The position numbers and the translations under genes were made by a program. Below are positions 11,417 to 27,545 of a stretch of DNA of 64,000 nt, piece by piece (position 1 is the first letter of the stretch; every line of letters starts with the position of its first letter). This stretch comes from Gigaspora rosea (Eukaryota; Glomeromycota; Glomeromycetes; Diversisporales; Gigasporaceae): assembly GCA_003550325.1 (NCBI GenBank), contig QKWP01000665.1:57353-121352 (forward strand), in the 5' to 3' direction. A model generated the notes under the pieces. The model saw only the letters and a program-made list of their open reading frames with translations, did no database searches and had not been told where the DNA came from.

Positions 11417-12303
11417 TAGTGTTCCACAAGATCTGATCCAAGATCCAGATCTAATTCGGATCTAGTACTTCAGATTGAATCAGATCCATGGTTTATAGGA
11501 TCTGCCGAATCCAGAGGATCCGATCCAAAGATCTATTTGAATCTTTTGGATCTGTTCACACTGATTGGTTGTATTATGTAGACTCTGATTGGTTAATATA
11601 AACCGTCATCGTTGATTAAAACTAATAATAAATCTTATAAATTTGATATGCGAACTTGCTTTACTATAATTTTATATATAGTATTTAGCAATTAAATTAA
11701 TGCGAATAAAATAATTTTATGTATTATAATTTTAAATAAGTATTTATAATCTTGAATTGTTATGCTAATTTTAATGACCTTTATAATGTGTATGGATTGA
11801 TTGTATAGTGGTAACAAAGTATTTTTGCAAAATTATTTTATTTTTTTTTTAATTGGCGATCATGCCATACTTTTATTTATAAAAATAGTTATATTATCTA
11901 ATACTATTACTATTTTCGGTACTTTGTACCTTACAATTAAACTACGGCTCACCTGGTTACTCGAGGCACCTGTGTGTGACCTGCCAATTCAGAATTCGTC
12001 TCCCTCCCTTATCGAGTAATTCTCAATGTGGGAGTTCACTGACTTGGTTCTGAGTTTTTGCAAAATTATTAATTTCACAGTTAATAAAATATTTTTATAT
12101 TCATGGATTAAATAATTACGAACCTTACACCGATTTTAAAATATAAATTAATCATATAAATTAGTTGTGTAACTATATCAGATCCAGATCCAAATCTGGA
12201 TTTTTGGTTCTAAATTCGGATCTGAACATGGATCCAATCTGGTTTTCGAATCGGATCTGAATCTTTTAAAATATCCGTTTGATCTGATTCATACAGAACA
12301 CTA
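11417..12303. mobile_element. hAT-type element (TAGTGTTC family), 887 bp, TSD ACTAAAAT
   Basis: It starts TAGTGTTCCACAAGATC and ends ACAGAACACTA, flanked by a perfect ACTAAAAT duplication (11409-11416, 12304-12311). The ends match the 291-bp element at 2648, but this copy has about 600 bp of extra interior. That interior includes a tRNA-A-box-like GTATAGTGGTAACA at about 11802 and a GC-richer block (11940-12050). No transposase is coded. Confidence 0.85.
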
Positions 12304-12329
12304 ACTAAAATTATAGATTTATAAATAAT

Positions 12330-13500
12330 ATTTAATAATTAATAACTTTTGATATACTAAACCAAATTTGATAATTTAACTATCAAAATGATCTTCTCAA
12401 TAAAAAAGGATTCTAGCAAGCCAAAAATTACAAAAATCCAATTACTAGATCCTAAGATCCAATTAAATTTGTATTACTATAAAAGTTTTATAAGTTATTA
12501 AAGAATTTTGTTAAATTTAGCAGGTTATGATATTGCAGATTAATTTTTAATTAAAAAAAATTAAAATTATTATTAGTTAAGGTTAGGGTTTAAAATAGAA
12601 TTAATATTAGAATTAAAGAGTGCATATAAATATGCAAAATTAAATACTAAAAATTTTAATTAAAAGTTCAAGACTAGTTTATATAATGAAATTTCAAGAT
12701 ATTTAAAATTTTTGATTTTTTTTGTAATTTTTTTTTTGTTTATTTTGTTATACAAGACCCTGTGATCTAATTGGCCAATCATATTAATCTGCAGTATAGC
12801 AATCTATGATATTTAACAATATCTTTATTAAATAATTATAAACTATTTATAGTAATACAAATTTATTCTAATCTTAGAATCCTATGATTGGATTTTAACA
12901 ATTTTGAGCTTGCTAGAATTTTCTCATTGAGAGGATCATTTTGGTAGTTGAATTATCAAAATTGGTCTAGTAGATCAAAAGTTATTAACAATTAAAAATT
13001 AATTTTTAATTGTTAATACCTTTTAATTTACTAAGGGTGGTGACATATATTACGTAATATAATTTTACTATACCCCTTACCCCTCTCTCCCCTATATAAG
13101 AGAAATTTGATTGGCTACTATGAACTACTATATTTAACATAAGATTTTAGAGACCCCCCTAAAATATTATGTAATATCTGTCACCACCCTAAGCCAATTT
13201 CTACGATTCAACTACCAAAATGATCCTTTCAACAAGAGGATTCTAGCAAGGTCTCACCTTTAACATTTAAAAAAAAAAAAAAGAATAAATTTGTGTTACT
13301 ATAAATAGTTTATAAATTATAGAACTTTATAGTAACACAACTCTATTCTGATCACAAGATCCTGTGATTAGATTTTTATGATTTTGTCATGTAGAATCCT
13401 CTTATTAAAAGAATCATTTTGGTAGTTAAATCATCAAATTTGGTCCAGTAGATCAAAAGTTATTAATTATTAAATATTATTAATAAATTTATAATTTTGG
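12330..13500. repeat. inverted and direct copies of a TA-rich repeat around ATCATTTTGGTAGTT
   Basis: A block at 12330-12500 recurs inverted at about 12830-13020 (continued at 13193-13260) and 13300-13460. All carry AAAATGATCxTxTCAA and a GATCxTAxGATC core. This is a multicopy repeat of unknown class. One copy is split by the element at 13035-13189. Confidence 0.55.
13035..13189. mobile_element. MITE with TAA target duplication (PIF/Harbinger-like), 155 bp
   Basis: Inverted ends GGGTGGTGACATATATTACG and ...GTAATATCTGTCACCACCC lie between TAA trinucleotides (13032-13034, 13190-13192). Other copies of the surrounding repeat (for example at 12335-12370) show the uninterrupted TACTAAACCAAATTT site. 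That supports a true insertion with a 3-bp duplication. Confidence 0.65.
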
Positions 13501-14006
13501 TTAAAAATAATTTTGCAACTTCAGCTGGAATTATGAAATTTTAGCCGGAATTACACCTAATTCTTTAGCTGATCCACTTACCTACCCAAAAATCAGCTGA
13601 TTTCTGAAAGCTCCTTTATATACTTTATAATTTTTTTTTGATCTATGCTTCTGTAATATATTCCTTTTTTTTGGTACAACTTCAGCAACTAGGTTAGTAG
13701 AGCCTTCTTAAACCCCAATACTGTTTCAGTTTATTAGTTCTGTTACTTAATATACATATCGGCAGATCGGCGTAACATGTCGGCTCGACCAATCATGATC
13801 GACGATTATCAAAAAATTTTACACGAAAATTTATTACAAAGCGAATTTTCACAAAAACGGCATTTTTAACCAGCTTTGTATTTATAATTAAGTACGTAGA
13901 AAATTACGAAATTCATATATTTAATTATAAGCCAAAGTATATTAAAAAGGCCATTTTTTTGAAAATTAGCTTCCAAATTTACCCTTGATAGTTACCAACC
14001 CATTTC

Positions 14007-14241
14007 TCAATGCCCAACCCATCCTAAAGCACCTGAATATTTCAACAAACAATAAAAGTACTTCTTTCTACAGCTTAGCATAGATCTTTTATTAAGTTTT
14101 ATTGGTTTTTTAACTTGTTTAGGCGTCAAAAAGGCTCTTTTGTTAGTTGTAACAAGTACTTCGTTTGTTAGTTTTTCAACGTTACTTAGGAGCAAATTTT
14201 TGTGTAACAGTTTATCGAACAAAGACCAAATTACGCCGATC
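14007..14241 (-). pseudogene. multicopy coding remnant interrupted by a hAT element
   Basis: On the minus strand the reading begins beyond the hAT element at about 17013 (D-S-T-E-W-S-S-Y-Q-R), crosses the duplicated target with no frame break if the element is removed, and continues to the stop at 14007. The stretch K-L-T-N-E-V-L-V-T-T-N-K-R-A and the following K-Q-V-K-K-P-I-K-L-N-K match the + strand at 3518. The protein family is not recognised. Short length and upstream stops suggest a fragment. Confidence 0.5.
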
Positions 14242-14436
14242 CAGAGCTGATGATTTTCTGCGGTGACAAATTGCCAATTCCGTCCGTGACAAAATCAAAT
14301 TCTGCAAAAATTCCGTGTATAATAAATTGCTTTTTCTGCAGCATTTCCGTGATTAAAATTTTAAATTCTGCATAACTTATATTAAAAATATATACATTCT
14401 GCAATTAAATTTTTTTTTTGTAATATGATACTGAAT

Positions 14437-16200
14437 TTATTTGCTAATTTTACCATTAAAATACAACATATTTAAACTTTGTAAAGAAGTTTCTGACAAA
14501 CTTTGATGATCACTATCTAGAATTGAATTATATTTTGAAAAACTTCACTCTACACTACATGAGGAGATAGGTAACCATATATAATCAAAAGCTATTTGAG
14601 ATAGAAGTGGTAAATGCTTACTAACTTTTGACCAATATTCATTTAAATCAATTTCATCTTCAGTATCTATATCATCTTCTAAATTACAATAAATTGCCCA
14701 TTCATTTAATAAAGCATCAGATGGGTTATTTAATTCAGAAATAATTTCATAGTGTCTTAAATTTCTTTGATTAACTCCTCCTGCATGAATAAATTTTGGA
14801 TTAAATATTTGACAAGCATAAAAAAGTGGCCTACCTGGATGTGAAGGAATATGTACAGAAAATGCTTTAGCAAAAGCATTTTGAAATATTGGATAAAATT
14901 CAGATGGTTGAAAACCATTATTTGTAATAATTTCATCCATTTGTAAACCAAAATCTGTAGCTCTTACATTTGATTCAATAAAATTAGTAAGTTGTTGAAG
15001 TCTACCTTCAGCATAAGGGATCACAGGGGTTTCTTGTTGAAAAAAATTTAAAATAGATATAAACTCTTTAGAAAAGATACTAATAAAATGAACATAAATT
15101 ATAATTAAACCAAATTTTATGGATCTAAAAGAAAAGAACAAATTTCTTTTAAAGCTTCAGTTTGATCAAGCTCCATTTCACTTTGAAAAAATTCTTTCCA
15201 ATAAAGAATATAATCTTTAGTATATGAAACCATTTTAAACCATGAGTTCCATCTGGTTTTAGTAGGAAGAGGTATTTTTTTTATATTCATCACACCAGAA
15301 AAACGCAAATGATCAATATATCGACGATGTCATGCAGGACTTTGGGTAAAAGTTTCTTTAACTTTGGCCAATAATATTCTAACAGAGGAAAAAGAATCAA
15401 ATGTATGCCATGTATCTTTAAATAAATATACATAGTAATTATTATTATTATTATTATTATTATTATTTATTGCTTATTAAAATAAAAATATTTTACCCAA
15501 TTAAATTTAAGATATGGGCACAACATGGAATGTGTATTAACTGTGGCATAAGTGGATGTAACTTATCACGATAGCATTTTTTCATGTATGCTGCAGAATC
15601 AGTTAAAAAGAGACGAGGAAATGTAATTGGAATACCATAATCTGCAAGAATACTAATAACAGTATGACCAATTGTCAAATTATTGACAGTTGTAAGAAAA
15701 TTTACTGAAACTAATTTGGTATTTTCACGGTATGAAAAAAGTGTATTAACTACACTTCGTTGACAGTCAACAGTTGTTTCATCTATAATAATTGAAACAG
15801 GTTTTTGAGAAAATAAAGTTTTAAGAGATTCTAAATGTTCAGAAAAAATACGAGGTAAATATAATTGACGCAATGTTGTTGCTTGAGGGATTGCACCACC
15901 TTCTTTACAATGTTTTTTTGAAAAATGGAAGTAATGAATTAACTTTTTCTAGCGGAATATCTGCTACTATAAAAGCCTCAACTAAGTCATGTATAATTCC
16001 TTTTTTTAATTCGGAAGCAGAAAAGTTAATTGTTTGCTGACGATTTTTTTGTTTATTTTCATAAAAGGCCTTTTTAAAAATATGTGCTTTACTTTTGAGA
16101 TGATCACTGACAGTTGATTTTCGCGTCCAATCTATCGAATGGTCACAGAAATTACAAAATAGGACGTCATCCTCAACCCGAAATTCACCTGGGTTTTCCT
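14437..16200 (-). pseudogene. hAT transposase (BED finger, DUF659-like), inactivated
   Basis: The N-terminal part holds a C-x2-C ... H-x4-H BED-type zinc finger (about 16080-16160). The middle (15493-15873) has the transposase core with I-I-I-D-E-T-T and L-T-D-S-A-A-Y-M and a C-C-A-H-I-L-N motif. The C-terminal part has the hAT dimerisation signature around S-S-C-S-V-E at 14548. Four lesions are visible: an extra A in an A-run near 15920 shifts the frame; TGA at 15330-15332 stands where Arg (CGA) is expected; the frame changes near 15130; and TGA at 14545-14547 stands where the conserved Arg of S-V-E-R-S-F-S should be. A run of TAA triplets near 15430-15470 may be intron sequence. The enzyme cannot be made from this copy. 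Confidence 0.85.
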
Positions 16201-16283
16201 AGGACCGGTCCTGTTTTCCTTAACTCTTGTATGAGCCGTGACAGAAGATTTAGAAGACCGTTTCATTACAAAAAAAAAAAAAA

Positions 16284-16490
16284 NNNNNNNNNNNNNNNNN
16301 NNNNNNNNNNNNNNNNNNNNNNNNNNNNNNNNNNNNNNNNNNNNNNNNNNNNNNNNNNNNNNNNNNNNNNNNNNNNNNNNNNNNNNNNNNNNNNNNNNNN
16401 NNNNNNNNNNNNNNNNNNNNNNNNNNNNNNNNNNNNNNNNNNNNNNNNNNNNNNNNNNNNNNNNNNNNNNNNNNNNNNNNNNNNNNNNNN
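16284..16490. other. assembly gap (207 N) between A-runs
   Basis: N bases run from 16284 to 16490, with poly-A on both sides. The gap lies inside the hAT element near the N-terminal side of its transposase. ORFs written through it are meaningless. Confidence 0.99.
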
Positions 16491-16989
16491 AAAAAAAAAA
16501 AAAAAACATCTAACATACCCCAATTTCTTGAACGTCTTTCGCTTATCTTTAACACAATACCATTTTGATAACAACGGCCAGTATAAAAGCTATGCCATGT
16601 TTAGAAAATGTTCCGGGTAAGTACTTCCCATAATAAGATAGTAAAAACAAAAAAAAAAAAATCTTACCCCAATATTTTCATGAATGCCTTTCGCTTTAAT
16701 ACAATTCCATTTCGATAACAATGGCCAACTTAATTGATTTGTATCGATGCTTATCTTTTTTAGCATCAACATAACAATAACAACTTGATTGATCCAGCAT
16801 TAACAACATTATCGGCGTCATTATTGCATTTATATAAAAAAAAAAAATTTCTTATTGTACTACTATGACAACCATGCATTCCGTGAGAATTCTGCGCTAC
16901 CTGTACCACATTCCGTGTTTACAACCCGATTCCGTGATTTCTGCGGAATTCCGTGAAATGCAGAAAATCATCAGCCCTGCGCCGATCCG

Positions 16990-17920
16990 CTGATATGAAC
17001 TCCATTCTGTACTATCAAGAGTCTAACTACCCCTCTAGTACCTCTTTGCTTGGGTCTATTAAGAGAAATTAATACAATAGAGCAAGTAATATTAGAAATT
17101 GCTTCATATAAAAGAAAAAAAAGCAATGCTATTTAAAGATCATTCATGCAATACTTTATTTTTTAAATAAAATTGGTTAATAATAAATCTTTATTTTTTT
17201 ATAAGAATATATAGTATCTATATAAATGTTATTTCTTGTATTACTTATTGCTTTGCTGTTTATAATACTCAAAATACATTAGAATTAATTGGTTTTATAT
17301 TATTGGTCAATTTACATGTATTACATATGCCACATGGGGTGAAAATTTTGATAGCGATACTGGGGTAGTTACAATGGTAATCATGTTTTTGCATCGGTTA
17401 TCGGATATGAAATCTTCATATTAATTTTTATCAGATTTAACAGGTTATCGGCTCTGGCAAGATCGATTTTGAGAGGTTCAACTGTAATTCTGCAATGTTT
17501 TCAAAGCTATAACCTCTCAATACCGATACCACCATGTATATAGGTTCAACGGTAATAGATTTTTAATATACGATACTAAAACGTAAAAGTTGCAGTAAAA
17601 AACCTCGCTAATATTTATTTAATATAAAAATTAGTTTAAATATTATATTTAATTTTCGTCATTCGAAAATATTTTAGACATCCTAAAATATATTCGACAC
17701 GTTAAAATAATTTTTGCTGCCTAAATTATTTTCAACATCTTAAATTATTTACGATTTAGTCTGCCTAAAATAATTTAGCCATTTAAATTTACGTCAAAGG
17801 CAAAATAATTTAGGCACCCATGTATAGCTCATCATTTTCTAATAACAAGACGTACGTACGGAACCTATATAAAGGATTATTTAATTCTATTGATGCAAAA
17901 TAAATAAATAAATAAATAAA
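16990..17920. other. gene-free region downstream of UBA1
   Basis: No gene is visible. 17390-17490 (GGTTATCGGATxTGAAATC ... GAGAGGTTCAACTGTA) recurs at about 55940-56075. 17690-17820 repeats TAAAATAATTT words. Confidence 0.55.
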
Positions 17921-22336
<4,416 letters not shown>

Positions 22337-23474
22337 GTTGATTTATAATGCGAAGATAAAAAACTAGCTTGAAATCAATGCTACTGCGAGCTACAGGATT
22401 TTAAATATTCAATCCTTAGCAATGATTGGCTCGGAGTACGATAAATTAATACTGCGGCCGAAAGACCCAAATCATAAATTCTATCACAAAACGTTGTTAC
22501 ACGGACTTTTATTTGGGTTATATAATAGGACTTTTTTTAACCCGAAATAGGATTAAATGGGATCTCGTATCCAAGTCAGGGACACTTCAGGGACAGTGAT
22601 GGAAAATCACTGTCCCTGCTCCATCAAACATGTTATCAGAACATCCGTATATTTTATGTTATCAGAACACCGTAACTAATTTAAGCTATTTTTAAAACCG
22701 TTCCAAACTCTAATTATATTAAATGATATTTCGGGTTTTAATCGGTTTAACATATGAAAAAATTCTAAGCAAGAATACCTACGTATCTGGTATACTGTAC
22801 AGTACGTATGGTGTAAATTGAAGTTATTAATGCGCACTAGAAAAATGGCGACGTTTTGGGCTGGAGCCCTAATTATTTACGTTAGGCCTTAATTTAAATT
22901 TATAATTGCCTTTAGCTTTTAGAATTATATTATTAATAATAAAATTTAGAATTATATTATTATTATTAATAAAATTTATAAAGTCGTAAACGCTTATTTT
23001 ACCCTATTTTTCGTAATCTGTCAAAAGAAATAAGATAGACTTGATATGCCTACAAATGTTGCAAATTCCTTATTTCCAAGATTTATCACGGCTTGTATTA
23101 ATGTTAAGCCTTGTGAATTGAATTGTAATTGCCCAAGCAAACCATGAAGGAAACTATATATGAAGTAAGTTTGAGATAGAGAGTGTTAGGCCTGTATAGA
23201 AGCAATATTACTGTAGGTAGTAAGGAAGCGTTCTTCCAATCTCAAAAACAATATCAGCAACCGCAATTCTTGGTTTGTCCAGAAATTGAAAATAAACATT
23301 ATACGAGATCTGATTGATAAAAATAGAACAGGTTCAAGACCATTTGTTTCAATTAAAGTGCCAAATTGGCAGTTTATTTAAATGATTAATGCTAAGTTAA
23401 CTAACCAATTTAAATTAATTTAACTTATATCGCTATTTGTAGCTAAACTAATTTAAGTAATTTTTAGAATCTTT
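22337..23474. other. UBA1 upstream region, no other gene
   Basis: It holds a perfect hairpin at about 22593-22619 (CAGGGACAGTGAT and its inverse around GGAAA), which may be a hAT relic. Otherwise I see no gene. Confidence 0.5.
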
Positions 23475-24811
23475 TTTACTTTGCTACTATAAAACAAATT
23501 AGACTTTTTAATATAAAGAGTGTCAATATACAATATACTCTAAGCTATTATTACACATTTGCCATATACGTATGAAATTCGGGTCTCTATTTGAAATAAA
23601 CTCTGTTAAAATCCACATATACTCTAATTATCAATTCTAACCTTAAACCTTAACCCTTAACCCTAAAAAAAACGTAAAGCCCAAACTTCTGCATTAGCTA
23701 ATATCAAGTAAACTGGATATTTTTCATTTTTTATATTTTTTTTTTTTTTTTTGAGGAATTATTTAATTTGAAATTCTATTTCGAAAATAATTATAATGTA
23801 TTCGTATTGTACAAAAAATTTTAATATAAACTTTTATCTAAATTACAAAAATTTTAGAATACATTTTCGGACAACTTAAAAGGCAAATATCGATTTGTTT
23901 AAAAAAAAAAAATCTATTTAATTTATATTGCACATTTTTTAATAAAATACTTTAACTCCAGAGCTACACAGTCTCCATCTCCTGAAAGGACAAAAATGTC
24001 CGCGAATCCATACCGACCTGACCTCTTTACTTTGCGGCATAAATAGAATTTTCTATGAAAGCATCTCTTCGGTACAATTTACTTCTTTACTTCGTAGGTA
24101 ATTCTTTAGCCGAACTTGATTTTTCTTCTTCGTATTCGCGTAGATTCCTATAATAATACTGTATATGGAAGATTTTTTTTTCTTGAGCAAAAGATCGGAA
24201 TTTCACAGAGGGCACGTAAACGTAGCTAAATCCCTTCTTCGCGGAACCAGCAGATCCCTACTCGATCTCATTGCAGACATAAGATTCAGCACGCCCCCGC
24301 CTGGTTCGTAATCTTCTTTTCTTCTTCTTGTTGTTGTTGTTGTTGTGGTAGTTGTTGTTGCTGAAGGCGGGGTGCAACCTTATTCCCAACGGCTCAGCGT
24401 ATTCCCCCACAGGAAGCTTTCGGGCAATTAAAAAGGAAGGACGTTCACAGTAGGCCGTCCACCGTACGTCAGGTCTGATTACCTGACTGGCAACTTTCGC
24501 CTCCTGTGGCCCGACGTGCTTCCAGTTCCCTTATTAACTACCTATTACTAACTTCAAATGAAAAAACACTAACCTCTTAAGCGTCTTTTTCTCTTGGTAA
24601 AGACTTCTTATATCGTAGGAGAAGCGTTTTCGTTGCGATTTTCTTGGTGGGCTTCAACGTCGAACTTCGTGTTGACTTATATTTCCTTGTGTCAACTTCG
24701 AGAGGCAGCCTTGGATTTTCTTGTGGAAAAAATTATAAGCAAAGAAAAGAGAAAAAGAAAAAAGATATTTTTTTTTTTAAAAAAAACAATACGTGTTTTT
24801 AACGTAATATG
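23475..24811 (-). repeat. inverted partial third copy of the 3.7-kb repeat
   Basis: Read on the minus strand this matches the right part of the units at 35731 and 39900 and the DNA just after the second unit (46860-46945). Shared landmarks are the GC-richer block with CCCCCACAGGAAGCTT, the GTT/AAC-rich triplet run (24330-24362 here, about 39108-39138 and 45410-45460 there), and the module with CCTTAACCCTTAACCC plus GGGTCTCTATTTGA. Homology fades beyond about 24811. Confidence 0.8.
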
Positions 24812-25050
24812 ATTTTTTTTGCATGAGGTTACAAATCGTTTTTGCAAAAACATCACATGGTTGTTTTTTTCATGTCACTCGTGTGCGCACATGAGTGACA
24901 TTAACTCTGATGCTAATTTTAGAAAGTGGATGATTTCATGTGGACAATTCGGGTAATTGACTTGGAAAACCCACTTCTGAAGACGATTAATTGTTTGTGA
25001 AACCTAAATTTTACCCCTGAAATTTTTGAAACGGAGCAGATTCTTAATAA
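24812..25050. other. short intergenic stretch, no gene
   Basis: An imperfect palindrome of ATGTCACTC / GAGTGACAT words lies at 24870-24902. Nothing else is supported. Confidence 0.4.
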
Positions 25051-25277
25051 TTGTGGCAGATTAAAATGAAATCAGATTAAAATGAAACTGGGGACCTCTC
25101 TTGCTCACCTTTAAAGCTTATAGAACCCACATATACTCGTTTATTAATAACCCTACCCCTAAACCCAACCCTAATGCTAAAAAAACCCCAAAAATGTCCC
25201 CTAAAAAATTTTAAAATTTTGCTTAAAAAAAATAGAAAATTTTCATTTTAATCCGATTTCATTTTGATCTGTCACAA
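25051..25277. mobile_element. foldback element, TTGTGGCAG ends, possible TAA duplication
   Basis: The left arm TTGTGGCAGATTAAAATGAA is matched by an inverted right arm ending TTGATCTGTCACAA. TAA trinucleotides abut both ends (25048-25050, 25278-25280). The interior has degenerate telomere-like CCCTAACCC words. It shares the GTGGCAG start with 3278-3501. Confidence 0.65.
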
Positions 25278-25810
25278 TAATTACTAGGAAAACGCCGTGT
25301 CGATCTCTATAGCTAATTGGCTGCACGTGACTGCAAATCGCGTCCATTGCTGTACTATAAATTAACTTTAGGGTTAGGGTAAGCTTAGAGTAGGGTTATA
25401 TAGGTTTTAAATAGTAATATATAAGCAAAATTGCACATTTTTAATTAACCCGCCAAGGTAGGTTTAGACTGCCGTTTTTTGTATTTTTCAAGGTTTTCGC
25501 TTCTTTTTCTCGCCGAAGATCATCAAAATTTATAGTTTGATTGGTCAAATGTCACGTGATTTTGCTCCGCTTTAGCTAGGGTGTCCAGGATTATGCGATG
25601 CGATAGGTAAATTATGCGATGCGATGGTTCAATGATGCGATATATATAAAATTTCTAGATCATGCGATTTCAGTAATTCACGGAATCAATTTGAAGTTCA
25701 TTCATTATCTTCGTCAAATCACTCATCTACCAATCACAGTCCATACACGTGAACAGGATGCTTGATTATGCGCTAGCAGCTTTTAGACGACCCCTATTTT
25801 TAGATGTAAA

Positions 25811-26033
25811 CAGTGCCTGAAATTCAATTTTTAAATTAGTTGCGGGCTGCAACTAAATAGTTGCGGATTATAAGAATTTATAAAAATTTAGTTGCGCGTA
25901 TAAGCATTTAATCAAAATTTATAAGTAAAATTTGCAAATTTATGTGCGGAATTTGCACATGCACTTTGCGGAAATTTAAAATTTGTTGCGGTCCGCAGAC
26001 TCCGCAGACTCCGCAACCCAATTTCAGACACTG
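25811..26033. mobile_element. hAT-type MITE, 223 bp, TSD GATGTAAA
   Basis: It begins CAGTGCCTGAAATTC and ends AATTTCAGACACTG. GATGTAAA flanks both sides exactly (25803-25810, 26034-26041). The interior repeats GTTGCGG / CCGCA words. No coding. Confidence 0.85.
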
Positions 26034-26041
26034 GATGTAAA

Positions 26042-27545
26042 TCTATTTTTAGAACACAAATGTTAAAATTTGGTTTACATTCAAGTTATAAATTATATAT
26101 ATAAACATAGTGTAAAAAAGTGAAATACATATAGATATAACCGGAACTTTAATTTGAATCAAAAATCTCGAAATTGATCAGAGACGGGTTTTACTGGTCC
26201 ATTGCCCAATTAATGAACATACGAGCATGTTGGTCGGAAAGAATTAGTCATTTCACACCTTGTGATTTGAACCGGTTGAGCTATAATCGGATAACCGACC
26301 CGAATCGAATAAATTTCGGGTAGTAATAGCAAGTTGAGTATGCTCAATCGATTGACCCGTACAACCGGTTGAGAATCGGTTGACAAAATGTAAATGACAT
26401 CACAAACGAACAAAAAGTCCAGTAAAACGTGAAGAAATCTTAATTGGATGCAATCGGTTGACACCAAATATTTCGGTTCGGTTAACCGATTAAAGAAAAT
26501 TTTCTCAGTACAAATCACTATGTGGTAGAATCGTCCCTCGTAACTAATTACGACATAAACTTTTTAGCTAGTTAAGGCTTAAGCCGAAACATCATTGAGA
26601 CGATTTTACCACATTACTAGATTATGCACCTATACTATAACATGCATAATCATTTTTGATCGTTATCGTTAGTTTCGATTTTATGAAATTGGATAAATAC
26701 TACGTTTGAGTCAGTTTAACTTTGATACAAATAAATTCGTTGACAATCTACGTATAGCCTATAACTCGCACTTAAATCGACTAACTTTGTCGATGAAATT
26801 GGTTTATTGTCGCATGCGACATTGATCAAAAGATCTAAAGAAATGGCGTGGCGATTTTATAAGGTGACCACCCGATTTTCCTCCAATAAAGCATCAATAG
26901 AACTTGATATTCTAACTCCTGCATTGTTGACTACAAAAAATATTTTATGTGGCCCCAAGCATTCTTCTTATAATTTCAAAAATCCCGATGTCGCTACTCT
27001 AAATAATACGTCAAGTAAACGCCAAAATAATTGCGACTGAAAACGGAAATATTTGTCATGTCTATTCACCGCAACTTCCGTGCGCAGTTTTTCAGTTAAT
27101 AAAATTAAACAAAGATCGTTCAGTTACCCGTTCAAAAACTCACTAAAAAGGCCAGGTAACTTCAGATTCAAAGTACCCAGTAAAATTAGAAATATATTTC
27201 ACCTTAATATCAATTTTTAAAAGTACTTTCTTTTCCACCGAAGGCCCGAAATCATCGAAACGAACAAATTCACGTAGAAGCATAACCAAAAGAAATTTGA
27301 CCTGACAGCAAAATTTTTACGATTCGACGATATAAATAGCAGCCAATAAAAAATTAATGATAAGCGCGATCAAGGCGCAGCTAACTGGCTAACCAATATT
27401 ATTGACCGCAGCCAATCGTGAATTATAAATAATTAAATCAATATGAGTCATTCGATGACTCACCCGATATTTATTTTTTTTATAAATTGAATTTTTTTTG
27501 AAAAAAAAACAAAATTCAGAGTACCTTTTTTTTTTTTAAGTAATC
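26042..27545. other. intergenic region before eIF2-beta; small foldback and one doubtful ORF
   Basis: 26521-26613 is a foldback (TGTGGTAGAATCGTC and its inverse). 26220-26500 repeats CGGTTGA / CGATTGA words. An open stretch at 26807-27040 contains an ATG at about 26841 followed by A-W-R-F-Y-K, resembling the start of a mitochondrial precursor. I cannot link it to further exons and do not call it a gene. Confidence 0.45.

Larger units (their letters stand above)
14242..16979 (-). mobile_element. decayed autonomous hAT transposon, TSD CGCCGATC
   Basis: The ends are canonical hAT: CAGAGCTGATGATTTTCTGC on the left and the inverse of CAGGGCTGATGATTTTCTGC on the right. The exact 8-bp duplication CGCCGATC lies at 14234-14241 and 16980-16987. 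The minus strand codes a BED-finger transposase (14437 to about 16200) and the centre has an assembly gap. Total length is about 2.7 kb by the scaffold. A related non-autonomous element lies at 44489-44933. Confidence 0.9.

Noticed and set aside
11802..12020. tRNA-like start GGATTGATTGTATAGTGGTA and a downstream GC-richer block
   Set aside because: No complete cloverleaf can be drawn; the halves are 150 bp apart inside a transposon, so no tRNA is called.
16114..16620. Long open frames across the N-run
   Set aside because: They read through 207 unknown bases and are artefacts of the gap.
26210..26518. 102-codon minus ORF
   Set aside because: It reads CGGTTGA-type repeats, with no domain or splice context.
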